Assembly: GCA_025716815.1 (NCBI GenBank)
Contig: JAIXMN010000046.1
Coordinates: 18,501 to 82,500 of the forward strand
Source: Dichotomocladium elegans
Taxonomy: Eukaryota > Mucoromycota > Mucoromycetes > Mucorales > Lichtheimiaceae
Direction of reading: 5' to 3'
Length of the DNA: 64,000 nt
Below are positions 37,100 to 48,899 of the stretch, in pieces (position 1 is the stretch's first letter; every line of letters begins with the position of its first letter). Position numbers and translations under genes: made by a program. The notes under the pieces were generated by a model, which saw nothing but the letters and a program-made list of their open reading frames with translations, was not told the origin of the DNA and searched no databases.

Positions 37100-39238
37100 T
37101 TATGTCCTGCGCTGGCGGCCATGCATATCGCGAACCTGACTCTGTGCATCTTTCAAGTTGGAGAAAACTTGATTGATTTGTGACGCGGCTGCGTTGAGAA
37201 GTGCAATATGCGAATGGTTATACATGCTTCCACTGTTATGATGTATTGCGAAGGTCTCTTGATCCAGCCGTTGTGCTGCGTTTCTCAATCTATACACGGG
37301 CTTTGCAATGAGTATGAACGAAATATATCTTCTCTGAAATACTCTACCTTTCCAACGCCTCAAGAAATCGGATATTATTATCCGCAGCATCATTTACATT
37401 GGAATTTTCCGAGATTGTTTGGTTTGGATATCTGGAAGAGGCAATGGCTGATGGATGTTGTGTTGCGCGGATGCCTTCTGGGAACAGGATCCCTCCGACC
37501 CAGTTTGCGAGATACATATGCTTGCATATGGATCCTGACACCTGGAAATCAGGACAAGAGCATGACAGCATGGTATTTGAATCGTCAACTGCAAGAGCAA
37601 TTGTATGCTGTCTTTCTGGATCTGTAAATGACTGAACAGCAATATTGTTGCCCTGTCGATGCACCATCTGCTGCGCCGTATGGTCTGATTATAAATGAGT
37701 GTAAGTGTTTGAGGTCACATAAAAAGGATGGGAACATGCCTGGGATTTGTTGTGAAGCATTGTGTCGCCTTTGATCAGCTTGGTTTCTGTGAATTAACTG
37801 AAACTGAAACTCGCAGCGAACGTGATCAGTCTTAAAGTCAGGTAATACCATATCCCATAGGATATGTACTAATACATCCACACGTTGCCCAGCCATCCTC
37901 CCCAGATAACCCTCTTTTAAAAGACGGTGCCAGCTTTCAACGTAGTTATTTGTATCCGTATGATAGTGGCCCTAGATACAAAGACTAAATGAGATCATGA
38001 TATATTATATGAGAAGGTTGGGTTACCGATCTCCAAGCATGGCACCATTGTTCTTTGCTGCTTAAATAGTGCTCATCAAAATAAGCCAAGATACCAGCAA
38101 CATCCCATTGCCCTTCGTTTCCTTGAACCCAGCGACAAAAGCAATCATACTTCACTTCAAAAAGCGCAGATGATTCTGTGAACATCATTCCAACCAGATG
38201 TTCAAATGCTTGCTCCCGCTTCTCTTTCACTTCTTCTGCTGGCCGACGCATGCCTTCTAGGACTTTGACCTTTGTCCTGACCTGCTTTCGCCATGCATGG
38301 AGAATATGCCAGTGACAAATTAGAACATCCACACTGTCAGTTCCATAAGCACCATGGATGGCAGCCATTTCCGTCCTCGAGTTGTCAATCATAATCTTCC
38401 GTGGCACAAACGAATGCGTATCCTTCAGCCACAGCAGCCAATGCTTAATGGGATGCTGTGATTCGGTATTTGTGATCATCCAGCTTATTGGAACACCTTT
38501 TCCAGTGATGTGCGACTGGCTGACCAAGGTGTATAAAAAGCACGCTTCCCCATTGCGCCCAACGCATGTTTTATGCGTCGAGTCCATGCAAACAAGATCG
38601 CCGCATTCCTTGCCAATCTTATACAACGTGTCAAAATGAATAGAGCATTGCAATAGAATGTACTTACCTGAATTTGCCATTCAGACATAAAGCCAAAAAG
38701 GAATGCCCCTTCCTCAATTCCATCAAGCTGTTCATGGAGATATAGACCGCGAGAGGCACTAATTTTTGTACCCCATTGTTGAAGGCTACAGGCCATCTCT
38801 TGATGAAGATATGCCCGCCGGCGGAGTCTCTTGTTGATCGCATACTTTACAACATTGTACGTGACGCGCACTGACTGTGGCATATCTTGGCATTCTCGGA
38901 GAAGTATCTCATCCAGTTGTGCATTATCAATTCTCAGCATTGATTTGATAGACTTCCAATCAAGATGGGACTCCACTAGATCATGAACTAAACGACGGAG
39001 ACTGCGCTGAAGTGGGGCGGTGCGCATGTCTTCAATTGATCCTGGTGCATGACCATCATGCTCCCAATGATACTCAATTATAGCTTCATCGGGATTGGTT
39101 TCGTATGCCCTAATATAAACTTTTGCCTTACAACTGCAAGGCAATGGTGCAGCCTTGCGTCGCTTTGGTGGGTTCGAATTGCTTGGGATCACGGGCTTCG
39201 GGGCACCTGCTCTGTGGCATATATACACCTTAAAATAA
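37100..39238 (-). CDS. MULE-1 transposase, exons 2 onward
   Basis: Mutator-like transposase. From the splice acceptor at 39238: CHRAGAPKPVIPS, then CSCKAKVYIRAY and HDGHAPGSIEDM, the catalytic VCMDSTHK (first D), IMIDNSRTE (second D), ICHWHILHAW, and after a GT-AG intron (about 38025-37970) TNNYVESWHRLLK (E). A SWIM zinc finger CSCPDFQVSGSICKHMYL and a C-terminal region to GRQRRT near 37100 follow, with further introns near 37700 and 37350. No in-frame stop was seen within the exons, so the coding part may be intact. Its first exon is 9 kb away at 48682-48348, on the far side of the element at 39282-48337. Confidence 0.82.
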
Positions 39239-39281
39239 ACTATTTATTAAACAGCGATATGACTACTTTTTCATTTGGGTA

Positions 39282-41149
39282 CAGGATTTTCGGTTGGTTA
39301 CCGGGTAAAAGTAGAAAAGAAATAGTAAGGGGGAGATTTTTTTCGGGTAGTGCAGGAAGAGGTATAGTAGAAGCAATTATATTTTAGAGAACGAAGAGGA
39401 AAGAATATGGGAAAGAATACTTTCGTGCTAATTGGATGAATGGGAATGTAAATGTGGGGAAAGGGATTGTAGGGTAAAGTTTGTATTTCGCCTCGAGAAA
39501 GCTGCCAGTGTTAGTCCAAATGTTTGCAGTGTGAAGTCCCATTTTAGTGGTGTCCAGTTGGCAAAAGGAATTAGGCAAGTGAAGATAATTTTCGCGGCAA
39601 GGGCCATTCGCGTCCAATCGAAGACACTTTTCGTAGCACAGAAGTCGTAGTCAGTAGGAACCTATATTCGCGCCACCCACGGTTATTTTCGCGGATAGCA
39701 TTATGTTCACAAGATGCTACCTTTATTTAGTAGGGTGTAGGATATTCAGTACAAAAGAGGCTTTATGCACGCAAAGGGTTGACAGGTTTACTATAAAAGG
39801 ACATACGAAGGGGAAGACACTTCCTGAAAGAGACGACAGTAGTGTACCTTTCGCCTGCTTTGAAAACGAGAGTTTTAGGGCGTTTTCGTGAAAAAATTTT
39901 TTGCTCCTCTTCCGCTATTTTTTCATTTTCTGATTTTATTCTTTTTGTAATGCCTGAACACGAACATCCCGCATTGGACAGTCTCTGCAAGACATGTGGA
40001 GATTGACGTCTGACTCCCTTCAGACAAACTCAGAAGCGCCCAGCTCATATTCTTTGGTGCGTAGTGTAGCGAAGAATGTCGCGTGAATTAGACCTCTCCC
40101 CGATTTCCTCAGCTTCCAACGCCAATCCGCCATGTTGAATTGCCACAAAGCTACTAAGCTTTTTTTCCACCCTGCTTTGGAGAATCACTTTAACAGCAGC
40201 CAAGATATATCTTCTGCCCTACCGCAGCACACAAACAGGTGAAAGATTGGAATTATGGATGCACAGTGCAAAGGATTGTGGTAAGCTACAGGGGATTACG
40301 CGGAGAAGAATATAAAGATAACCCTTTGAAAGAAATCGAGGTCGTACTGGAATTCGAAGGGAACAATTGACGGGGACATTTCCTTGCATGAGGAACAGGG
40401 GGAACCCTCTGTCTGGATTGCTCGCAATCAAGTCGGGAAACAGAAAGCTCGTGCTGTTCTAGGATTGGGGGAGCAGTGAGTGAATGGGTCAACGGAGGTC
40501 ACATCGGTGTGGATCGCAGTTTGCTGAGCTGTGAGGAAATTGGCTTCTGAATCTACTCCAGAAGATCATTTCGTGATGGGCAAATACTAGTCTCATTCTT
40601 CGCGTGTGCGCCTTTCTTAGGCCTAGCAAGCTATGACTATAGCTCGGGTAGTAAGCACGAATGAGATGCATGCTTTTGCCAAGATAGCAAGGTTGCTCAT
40701 GCGACCTTGAGGTGCCCCAAAGCATGACTGGTCATCGTAGACGCATCGATTGAGAAAATGACAGTGAAGCGGTAGATATTTGTCATGAGGAAGGGAACTT
40801 TATAGGTAGACGGTTAAGAGCTTGTATCAGCCGTGAACAATTTATTATCGCTGGATTCTTATCATAATAAGTTTAAGTACATCCAAAAGAAGATCACGTA
40901 GAATACCGTCTCTCAAAAAGTAGACTGCGATATCCAGGTGTAGTACCAGTTTGGTCCATTGGACGGTGCAGCACCACTAGCAAATGACGATTCCAGCCAG
41001 GGCATCACATTGATCGAATGAGTTTCAGGCGTCTAATTAGATCAAGCATAGTTAGAAATGCAAATTTGAGCAATAATCAAGGACTTCGACCAATTATCTG
41101 CATCCTCCTCTTCATGGAGCACGTCGCAGGAATTGAGACGCTCACACGA
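39282..41149 (+). repeat. Giant element left terminal inverted repeat (1,868 bp)
   Basis: Exact positional mirror of 46470-48337 (coordinates sum to 87619 throughout). Short ORFs in it appear in both arms and show no family; I do not call them genes. Confidence 0.96.
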
Positions 41150-41299
41150 TTAGTAGACGCGTGCCCTGGGTCCTCAGTACCGATTTGGATGACTGGAAAG
41201 GGAAGAGAAAAAGGTTTGACCATAAAAGCTGCGTTTAGATTCCAGACGAGATTATTCATCCGTCAACCTCTTTCGCTTCCTACTCCTCGCTATCTCACT

Positions 41300-42831
41300 A
41301 TGACTAATGCAAGTGCTACAACTACTCGAATCCCTGTCCGCAGGTCTGCTAGGATTTCCAAGAAAAGACATAGGGCTAGCACCGTAAACCAAACTGCTAC
41401 TCTGCTCCGGGTTCCTAACTTAGTTAATGCAATGAGGGATCTTCAGTTGGGTTTGTAGATAAAGTATCTTACAACTTCAGAACTGGATATTTCTATGCTT
41501 ATGCCATCTACATTAATACTACATTAGGCAATGAAGAACCGGATGAATTGCTTGAAGGCGTCACAATCGAATGTTTAAGCGATCCCGATGAGCACGAAGA
41601 CGAGGATATGAGCGAATGTGAGGAGGACAATACCATGGACACAGACAATGTGCTCGATATTCCGCTTCGATCACTCATGGCTGCAATTCGCTTACGCATG
41701 CAAGAGCTTGATAGTCCTCCACCTTCACCAAGTCGTGACAGTTCGCGACATGACAGTATTGTCGATTCTTCACGTAATAAGGCAGAAAAGAAAGTTCGGC
41801 GGCGCTGCACAGTTGAGGAGAAGTTGCTTGTTGTTAACGCAGTGTATGACAAATGCCTATCTCATGCTGCCATAGCAAAGCTTTTCGGCATTGGCCAGTC
41901 CACAGTTGGCGACATTTTGAAGCAATATATCCGCGGGGATCTCAGCAATGACGCGAACAATAAACGAATCGCAACAAAATCGGGTGTTCAACGGAAAATC
42001 ACTAACGAAGGGAATGCATATATCGTTGAATTCCTTTCGAAGTACAACTCGGCCACCCTCCAGCAGATCCAGACTGCGTACCTTTCCAGATTCGGTATTC
42101 AGCTCGGTCTAACGACTATTTATGACCACCTGAGAAGACAATGCAAATTGTCTCTCAAGCGTGCCGTTTTCTATCCAGAGAAACGAAACGCTGATGAGAC
42201 CAAAGACAAGCGTCAGGCATATGTCAAGGAATGGATCTCGAGTGGAATCCTCGAGTATGAACGAAATTGCGTATTCATCGATGAGGCGTCCTATAACCTA
42301 TCGATGGGACGTAATTATGCGTGGTCTTTGGTTGGCCAGCCAGCTCGGGTCATGGTCAAGAAAATGCGCTCCCGATCCCGCACACTCCTAGCCGCTATAT
42401 CGCATGAAGGACTTGTAGGTGCATCTATCAAGGAGGGCAAAGGTGGTACCAGTAGTCCGGACTTTCTTGCATTCCTTGAGGAGGTAATGGATGATCTCGA
42501 CGGCAAAGGACGGCAAGGATGGTATCTTGTATGCGATAACGCGTCGATCCATAAAACAAAAATAATTCAGGAGGCTGTGAAGAGTAGGGGGTATAATATG
42601 GTATACTTGCCACCGTATTCACCATTCCTCAATCCAATTGAGGAATTTTTTTCAAAGGTGAAAGCAGTGTTTCGACGTGTAGCCGTGGGCCTTGATCCTG
42701 AGAACGCGCCGATGTTACAAGAGCGTCTGGCTCAAGCAATTGCGGAAGTCCGTCCCGAAGACTATGCTGGATGGGCTCGCCATGCAACCACGTTCTTCAA
42801 ACCTTGCCTTGAACGTGAGGATATGCTGTAG
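41300..42831 (+). CDS. Giant element transposase, DD34E, intact
   Basis: Tc1/mariner-type transposase, DDE_3 family. Two exons, 41300-41450 and 41528-42831, joined by a GT-AG intron (GTTTGT...TTAG) that keeps frame, give 484 residues. The N-terminal part is basic then acidic (EHEDEDMSECEEDN). A helix-turn-helix region follows (CTVEEKLLVVNAVYDKCLS, HAAIAKLFGIGQSTVGDIL), then a second DNA-binding part (SATLQQIQTAYLSRFGIQL), then the catalytic core: CVFIDEAS with D302, WYLVCDNASIH with D387, and FLNPIEEFFSK with E422, 34 residues between the last two. No stop or frameshift. It is the likely mobilising enzyme of the element; if the exon 1 start is wrong, the core is unaffected. Confidence 0.9.
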
Positions 42832-43169
42832 TTTTTCCTCGTTTATTTTTCTTTCTTTCTTTTTATAAAAATGATCTTCCTGTACACTTTTTGCTCGCTT
42901 TCCTTTCGTTTTGTTAATCGGAGTAGGAGAATAGAACGTCAACTAACATATTCCATTAGAAGTACCAGTGTAGCACAAGCGCCAAGGTGACTGTAGCACC
43001 ATTTTTAAAAAGCCAGGGATCATTGTTTGTAAAAAGTTTGCTTCTTTTTAGACAGCTTCCTCCTTAGTACCATTCTCCAACGCTACAAACCGACATGTCT
43101 TCTTACAACACCGCGAAAAACGTTAGCAAGCATGCCGCGCCTGGCCTTATCTGACAGCTGTCGAGGTCT

Positions 43170-44477
43170 ATGTCAGACATGACGATCGATGAGACTGACT
43201 CCAGTGGTATATTAATGAAGCTCCTACCGTATTCATTGTGTTTTGATCGTATATTTACAACGTAGAAGTCGACATTATTGAAAACAGCGTGGCTGAAGGA
43301 TCGTCGTCTTCCCAGCAAGGTAACAAAAGAACATTTTTGAATCGGCAGTATGGTAACATATTGGTTTTACGAAGCAGCGGCAGAAACGAGGGCTGAGCCG
43401 AAGAGAACCAGCCAGAGAAAGGACAAGGGCAAGGCCCCTAGGGCTACAGTCTATGAGAGGATGTCTAATGAGCGACGAATGCATGCACTTGCCGCGATGT
43501 TTGACACCTGTGCCACGCCTGCCACTATTGCCGCTCGAATGGGTGTTAGCGTAAGCACCCTTCGATCCATCCGCAAATGGTATATTGAGGAGGGAAGGAT
43601 TGAGCCGCTTCGGAGAGGGCGATCCGGCGAAGCAATGTTGGGTCCTGACCAGGCAAAGATCATTGTCGAAGCCATGGACCAGAACTTCGCGCTGTCTGTT
43701 TCCGAGATCGTTAACCTCTTAAAGTCAGCACACGTTCGTAATGGAGAGTTGGGTGATGTCAACTACGCTCAGACCTCTCTCATCACCTTCCTCCGCAAGA
43801 ACTGCAAGGTGGCGATGCGTAGGTGCGCTTCGTATCCAGGCGAATTTGGGCCCACTTCGAGCGAGCCTGCTTCCATGGCGGTTGAGCAAGTTCTTCGAAG
43901 GATGGAGAGAGGGCACTTGTTCCCGACGACAAACTGCGTTTTCGTTGGTGAAGCAACCTGGTTCGTCAACACGAACAAGGCCTGGAACAAGAAGCCACCA
44001 ACCAAGGTGCGTATGGAGAGCGATGATCCGGTGCCTACCCACTCGCTCTTCGTCGCCATGAATGACTACCGCATCTTGGAGATGACCATCCGCGCCCCTG
44101 CTCTCCAGACGACCGAAGAGCACCTGATGGCTTTCATCAAGAAAGTCATCGACCATTTCGATGACGTCCCGTGCGAAAAACCGAAACTGGTATTCAGCGC
44201 AATGCCAGAAAGCACGATGAACAAGGTGATGGCTCTGGCAATGGACCATGGTTTTATTACCTTCTTCCTTCCGGCTCTTGCGTCAGGCACGTTGAACCCG
44301 ACCGAGGCGATTTTCGCCAAAATTCAACAGTTGTGCCCGCGGTATAAGGAGACGAATGAGAGAGATAGAATCTCTCATCGACTTTTGGCTACTGCGAATA
44401 ATTTGCCCACCGAGGCATTTTTAGATGCCATTTGTGAAGTTCTGACGGTTGACATCCCTAGTTCACCTAGTCAGTAA
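43170..44477 (+). CDS. Catalytically degenerate transposase paralogue
   Basis: Related to the neighbouring transposase but lacking catalytic acids. Three exons (43170-43206, 43266-43319, 43378-44477) with two 58-59-bp GT-AG introns, both keeping frame, give 396 residues. N-terminus: acidic MSDMTIDETDSSEVDIIENS, then a basic patch (KRTSQRKDKGKA). A helix-turn-helix follows (RRMHALAAMFDTCATPA, MGVSVSTLRSIRKWYIEEG). The core aligns block by block: NCVFVGEATW for NCVFIDEAS (D to G221), PKLVFSAMPES for WYLVCDNASIH (D to S304 or A305) and TLNPTEAIF for LNPIEEFF (E340 kept). The ORF is fully open despite this, and the DNA-binding half is retained, so a repressor, DNA-binding partner or complex subunit is plausible. 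Function is inference. Confidence 0.85.
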
Positions 44478-45756
44478 ACATCTTTTCTTTTTCGCCTGGC
44501 TTTAAAGTTTGATCCAAAGCATAGTTCAGCTTCACCCATGTGATTCTCCATATTCCATTCCTCAAGTATCGAGATTTGTTTCGCAAATGATTATTATTCT
44601 TGCGTAGTCATCATTTGTACTAGGCGATTCACCAGGCATAATCCAACCTAGATCATTGGCATCATTTGAATAGTCTGCTGATAAGCGTAAATGGAGCCAT
44701 ATCGATAAAATAACCGAAGTACTCAATACATACCGTTGCTGATTAGTCGTACCTTTGTGATAGAATATTGTTATGTCGACAATTCAGCACTTCCACTTTC
44801 CATCGGTTGTGCATTCTCGTAGAAAATACCGATGTACGCGTAGCTTCACACTGTTCTCATTATAGCATATATCAGAGGTACGTAAGAAGAAGCGCAGCTT
44901 GGATTTGGACCATAATTTTCTGCCAAAGCGCGTAATACTACTCTATAGACAGTTTCTGCATCGCGCCAAATGAGAGATTACAACATGTATACTGTGCTGG
45001 AAAACCAAGCAAGAACGCGCCCAGGAGACTCAGAAACTTAGACAGGCAATGAAGATGTTGTGACTGGATGATGTCATATAGTTCGGCGTATTATGGAGCA
45101 CTGTCAGAGAGGACAAGACCGAAAAATACTTATGAGATTAGACGAGCTTTGGGCTTGTTTCTTAGATACACTACCGCAATACTGATCCACGGACAATTAA
45201 TGAAGCATTTACTGTCTAGCACGGCGGAAAAGATGGAGTGATAACATATATCGCAAGATGATCAATGAGAGAAAAATACTGTTCGGAATGGATTGACCAT
45301 GTAGTCATTTAAAAGAATCATGAGAGTGTAAGAGCCATGCGCCAAACCAGTCGGGAAATAAATTATTGAATGAAGTGGTTGTCTGTCAAATATGTTGTCG
45401 AGGCTTAACTCTGGCAAATCTTCTTCATCAAAGCCCCTAAATTCAAAAGCATTGCAACCATACAAAAAAAGATCATTCAGTCAATAGGTTCTCTTGATGT
45501 AAAGTCTAAGAGATCATGAGGAAATGTCTGTCTCATGTAACTGTCCGCATCTCCAATATCCAGTTCATCCCATTACTATACGTTACAATTACTGAGGTAT
45601 GAATTGATGTTGTGTTCGCCATGGGCATACATTTTTAACTCTGGGACAAACCCCTATTTCTATAGCTAACCTTGAAGGATTAGGTCGCTAATTTTTGTGG
45701 AAAAAATGTTAATCGATAAAAATGCAAGGCATCATTTATTCCAAAGGATGAGATTT
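44478..45756. other. Giant element internal spacer
   Basis: AT-rich. A 67-codon minus ORF at 45262-45465 (FRGFDEEDLPELSLDNIF) lies downstream of the 155-residue gene and could be another exon of it, but no splice was established. Nothing else recognised. Confidence 0.4.
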
Positions 45757-46284
45757 TCAAAGTTCCTTGACATCGATTGCTGGAATATTTACAGATGAAA
45801 GGAAGTGCCATCTGCTCAACAAATCCGATAATTTGATAGTGAAGTAAGTTTTAGGATGAACAATTTTTCTCTTCTTCGGTAAAGGCATGAAGGATAAAGA
45901 CGCCTCATAATCGTTGGTTTGTCTTTTCGTCTTCCCTGGACATATGAAAGCCTTTCCACGCCATGTGGTGTTGGGATGTTTCGCTACGCGCCCAGCTGCT
46001 GAATCCATACGCGGAGCAGGAGTACTGGATGCTTTATAAGAGGTAATGAATGAACATGCAAAAGAACACAGTCGCTATATGTAGTACGAACTTAATGGTC
46101 CCTCCAGGGTCAATCGTTCGAACATTTTATGGAGATGAACAGGCCGCCGCTTTTCTTGCTGTCTCACTTGGGTCTGCTGAATCTTCTTAATGGTGGCGAC
46201 AAGAGACACCAAATAACTAGATGTAGAGGAGGGGTTTGTCGATTCCGCCCTGATTGCTGTTAATTTTGGTTTTGCTTTAACCAT
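45757..46284 (-). CDS. Small basic protein, two exons, unknown family
   Basis: Exon 1 from ATG 46284 to 46092, a 60-bp GT-AG intron (GTTCGT...AAAG), exon 2 from 46031 to the stop at 45757, giving about 155 residues in one frame. The N-terminus is lysine-rich (MVKAKPKLTAIRAES); later patches are basic (RQQEKRRPVHLHK, PLPKKRKIVHPKT), the last looking like a nuclear-localisation signal. No known domain. It lies on the opposite strand to the two transposase genes, next to the right arm. A nuclear DNA- or RNA-binding accessory role is only inference; the gene itself is supported by the frame-keeping intron. Confidence 0.55.
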
Positions 46285-46469
46285 TGTAATAGGAAAAATG
46301 TTTGGAAGAACTTGGCTCTACACTTGTTGCACAGCTGGTGAATTCTTACCGTGGATCTTTTTCAGGCTTTACAACACAGCTGTATTAAGATTCCCAGTGT
46401 GGCAATGAGTTCGGAGCGAGCCTACTGCCTTTTACACTATAAGTGGCCAGAATAATCCCATCTATTCCG
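46285..46469. other. Promoter-side spacer of the small gene
   Basis: Short AT-rich spacer between the small basic-protein gene and the right arm; no motif identified. Confidence 0.35.
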
Positions 46470-48337
46470 TCGTGTGAGCGTCTTAATTCCTGCGACGTGC
46501 TCCATGAAGAGGAGGATGCAGATAATTGGTCGAAGTCCTTGCTTATTGCTCAAATTTGCATTTCTAACTATGCTTGATCTAATTAGACGCCTGAAACTCA
46601 TTCGATCAATGTGATGCCCTGGCTGGAATCGTCATTTGCTAGTGGTGCTGCACCGTCCAATGGACCAAACTGGTACTACACCTGGATATCGCAGTCTACT
46701 TTTTGAGAGACGGTATTCTACGTGATCTTCTTTTGGATGTACTTAAACTTATTATGATAAGAATCCAGCGATAATAAATTGTTCACGGCTGATACAAGCT
46801 CTTAACCGTCTACCTATAAAGTTCCCTTCCTCATGACAAATATCTACCGCTTCACTGTCATTTTCTCAATCGATGCGTCTACGATGACCAGTCATGCTTT
46901 GGGGCACCTCAAGGTCACATGAGCAACCTTGCTATCTTGGCAAAAGCATGCATCTCATTCGTGCTTACTACCCGAGCTATAGTCATAGCTTGCTAGGCCT
47001 AAGAAAGGCGCACACGCGAAGAATGAGACTAGTATTTGCCCATCACGAAATGATCTTCTGGAGTAGATTCAGAAGCCAATTTCCTCACAGCTCAGCAAAC
47101 TGCGATCCACACCGATGTGACCTCCGTTGACCCATTCACTCACTGCTCCCCCAATCCTAGAACAGCACGAGCTTTCTGTTTCCCGACTTGATCGCGAGCA
47201 ATCCAGACAGAGGGTTCCCCCTGTTCCTCATGCAAGGAAATGTCCCCGTCAATTGTTCCCTTCGAATTCCAGTACGACCTCGATTTCTTTCAAAGGGTTA
47301 TCTTTATATTCTTCTCCGCGTAATCCCCTGTAGCTTACCACAATCCTTTGCACTGTGCATCCATAATTCCAATCTTTCACCTGTTTGTGTGCTGCGGTAG
47401 GGCAGAAGATATATCTTGGCTGCTGTTAAAGTGATTCTCCAAAGCAGGGTGGAAAAAAAGCTTAGTAGCTTTGTGGCAATTCAACATGGCGGATTGGCGT
47501 TGGAAGCTGAGGAAATCGGGGAGAGGTCTAATTCACGCGACATTCTTCGCTACACTACGCACCAAAGAATATGAGCTGGGCGCTTCTGAGTTTGTCTGAA
47601 GGGAGTCAGACGTCAATCTCCACATGTCTTGCAGAGACTGTCCAATGCGGGATGTTCGTGTTCAGGCATTACAAAAAGAATAAAATCAGAAAATGAAAAA
47701 ATAGCGGAAGAGGAGCAAAAAATTTTTTCACGAAAACGCCCTAAAACTCTCGTTTTCAAAGCAGGCGAAAGGTACACTACTGTCGTCTCTTTCAGGAAGT
47801 GTCTTCCCCTTCGTATGTCCTTTTATAGTAAACCTGTCAACCCTTTGCGTGCATAAAGCCTCTTTTGTACTGAATATCCTACACCCTACTAAATAAAGGT
47901 AGCATCTTGTGAACATAATGCTATCCGCGAAAATAACCGTGGGTGGCGCGAATATAGGTTCCTACTGACTACGACTTCTGTGCTACGAAAAGTGTCTTCG
48001 ATTGGACGCGAATGGCCCTTGCCGCGAAAATTATCTTCACTTGCCTAATTCCTTTTGCCAACTGGACACCACTAAAATGGGACTTCACACTGCAAACATT
48101 TGGACTAACACTGGCAGCTTTCTCGAGGCGAAATACAAACTTTACCCTACAATCCCTTTCCCCACATTTACATTCCCATTCATCCAATTAGCACGAAAGT
48201 ATTCTTTCCCATATTCTTTCCTCTTCGTTCTCTAAAATATAATTGCTTCTACTATACCTCTTCCTGCACTACCCGAAAAAAATCTCCCCCTTACTATTTC
48301 TTTTCTACTTTTACCCGGTAACCAACCGAAAATCCTG
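46470..48337 (-). repeat. Giant element right terminal inverted repeat (1,868 bp)
   Basis: Mirror of the left arm. Noted differences: near 46915 (ACAT versus GCGA side), near 47190 (Arg versus Cys codon in a shadow ORF) and near 46484. Confidence 0.96.
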
Positions 48338-48347
48338 TACCTCATGG

Positions 48348-48682
48348 AAGCTGATATCATGAGGCCGACCCCTGCGAAGGTGACTCGCAGGTCGAGTTGT
48401 TGGCTCCTCCTCTTCTGACGCAACCATTGCTGTCCCATCATGGTTGCCAAAGCGAGCTAAGAATCTCGCATTGCTGGTACGCGAATTTGACGAAGTGCGG
48501 TTGTAAAAAGTGCAACCAAAAAGCACTTCTTGACCTTCTAGCCATGCCTTGATTTCGTTCCGCTGAATGGAAACCATTGCAGGAAGTTGATCAGAGAATC
48601 TCGGCGCCTGATCGCGATTGCCAATAGATCGCAAACTCGCAATTGCACGAGAAATGCCAGATGAATTGTTCATGGTGGACAT
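48348..48682 (-). CDS. MULE-1 transposase, first exon
   Basis: Starts at the ATG at 48682 (ACCATGTCC, good context); an in-frame upstream ATG at 48760 is possible. Contains AIASLRSIGNRDQAPRFSD, QRNEIKAWLEGQEVLF and ends HLRRGRPHDISFHE. The next bases are GGTA followed by the inserted 9-kb element; on the far side the intron continues to TTTTAAG and then GTGTATATATGCCAC, which completes ...FHEVYICHRAG in frame. So exon 1 and exon 2 belong to one gene with the large element in its intron. Confidence 0.7.
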
Positions 48683-48899
48683 GGTTACTACACAGGTGAT
48701 GCGGCGCGGTGGAAATAGCTGACAGAAGAATGAAAACGAGGACCAAAACTGTCTGAGCATACACTAAATTAAGAAAAAGTATACGGGAAACATTTTCGTG
48801 GTGCAATCATGCCATTACAGTTTATTCTTCGGCTTTGCCACAGAAACGACGTGTAAAATACAGTCAAGTCTAATACCTTGAGTATACACTAGTAATTCA

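Larger units (their letters stand above)
39282..48337. mobile_element. Giant Tc1/mariner-like element with 1.87-kb inverted repeats
   Basis: Ends CAGGATTTTCGGTTGGTTAC and its complement, flanked by TA on both sides (39280-39281, 48338-48339). The terminal inverted repeats are 1,868 bp each with no length difference between arms and only about three base differences noticed, so insertion is recent or the arms are kept alike. The 5.3-kb middle holds two plus-strand transposase-type genes and one minus-strand gene. It sits in the first intron of the MULE-1 transposase. Most Tc1/mariner elements are 1-5 kb with one gene and short ends, so the size and content are unusual. Confidence 0.95.

Noticed and set aside
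39384..40725. Short ORFs in the giant element's arms, present in both arms
   Set aside because: They are identical because the arms are identical; none has a recognised family, intron support or start context.
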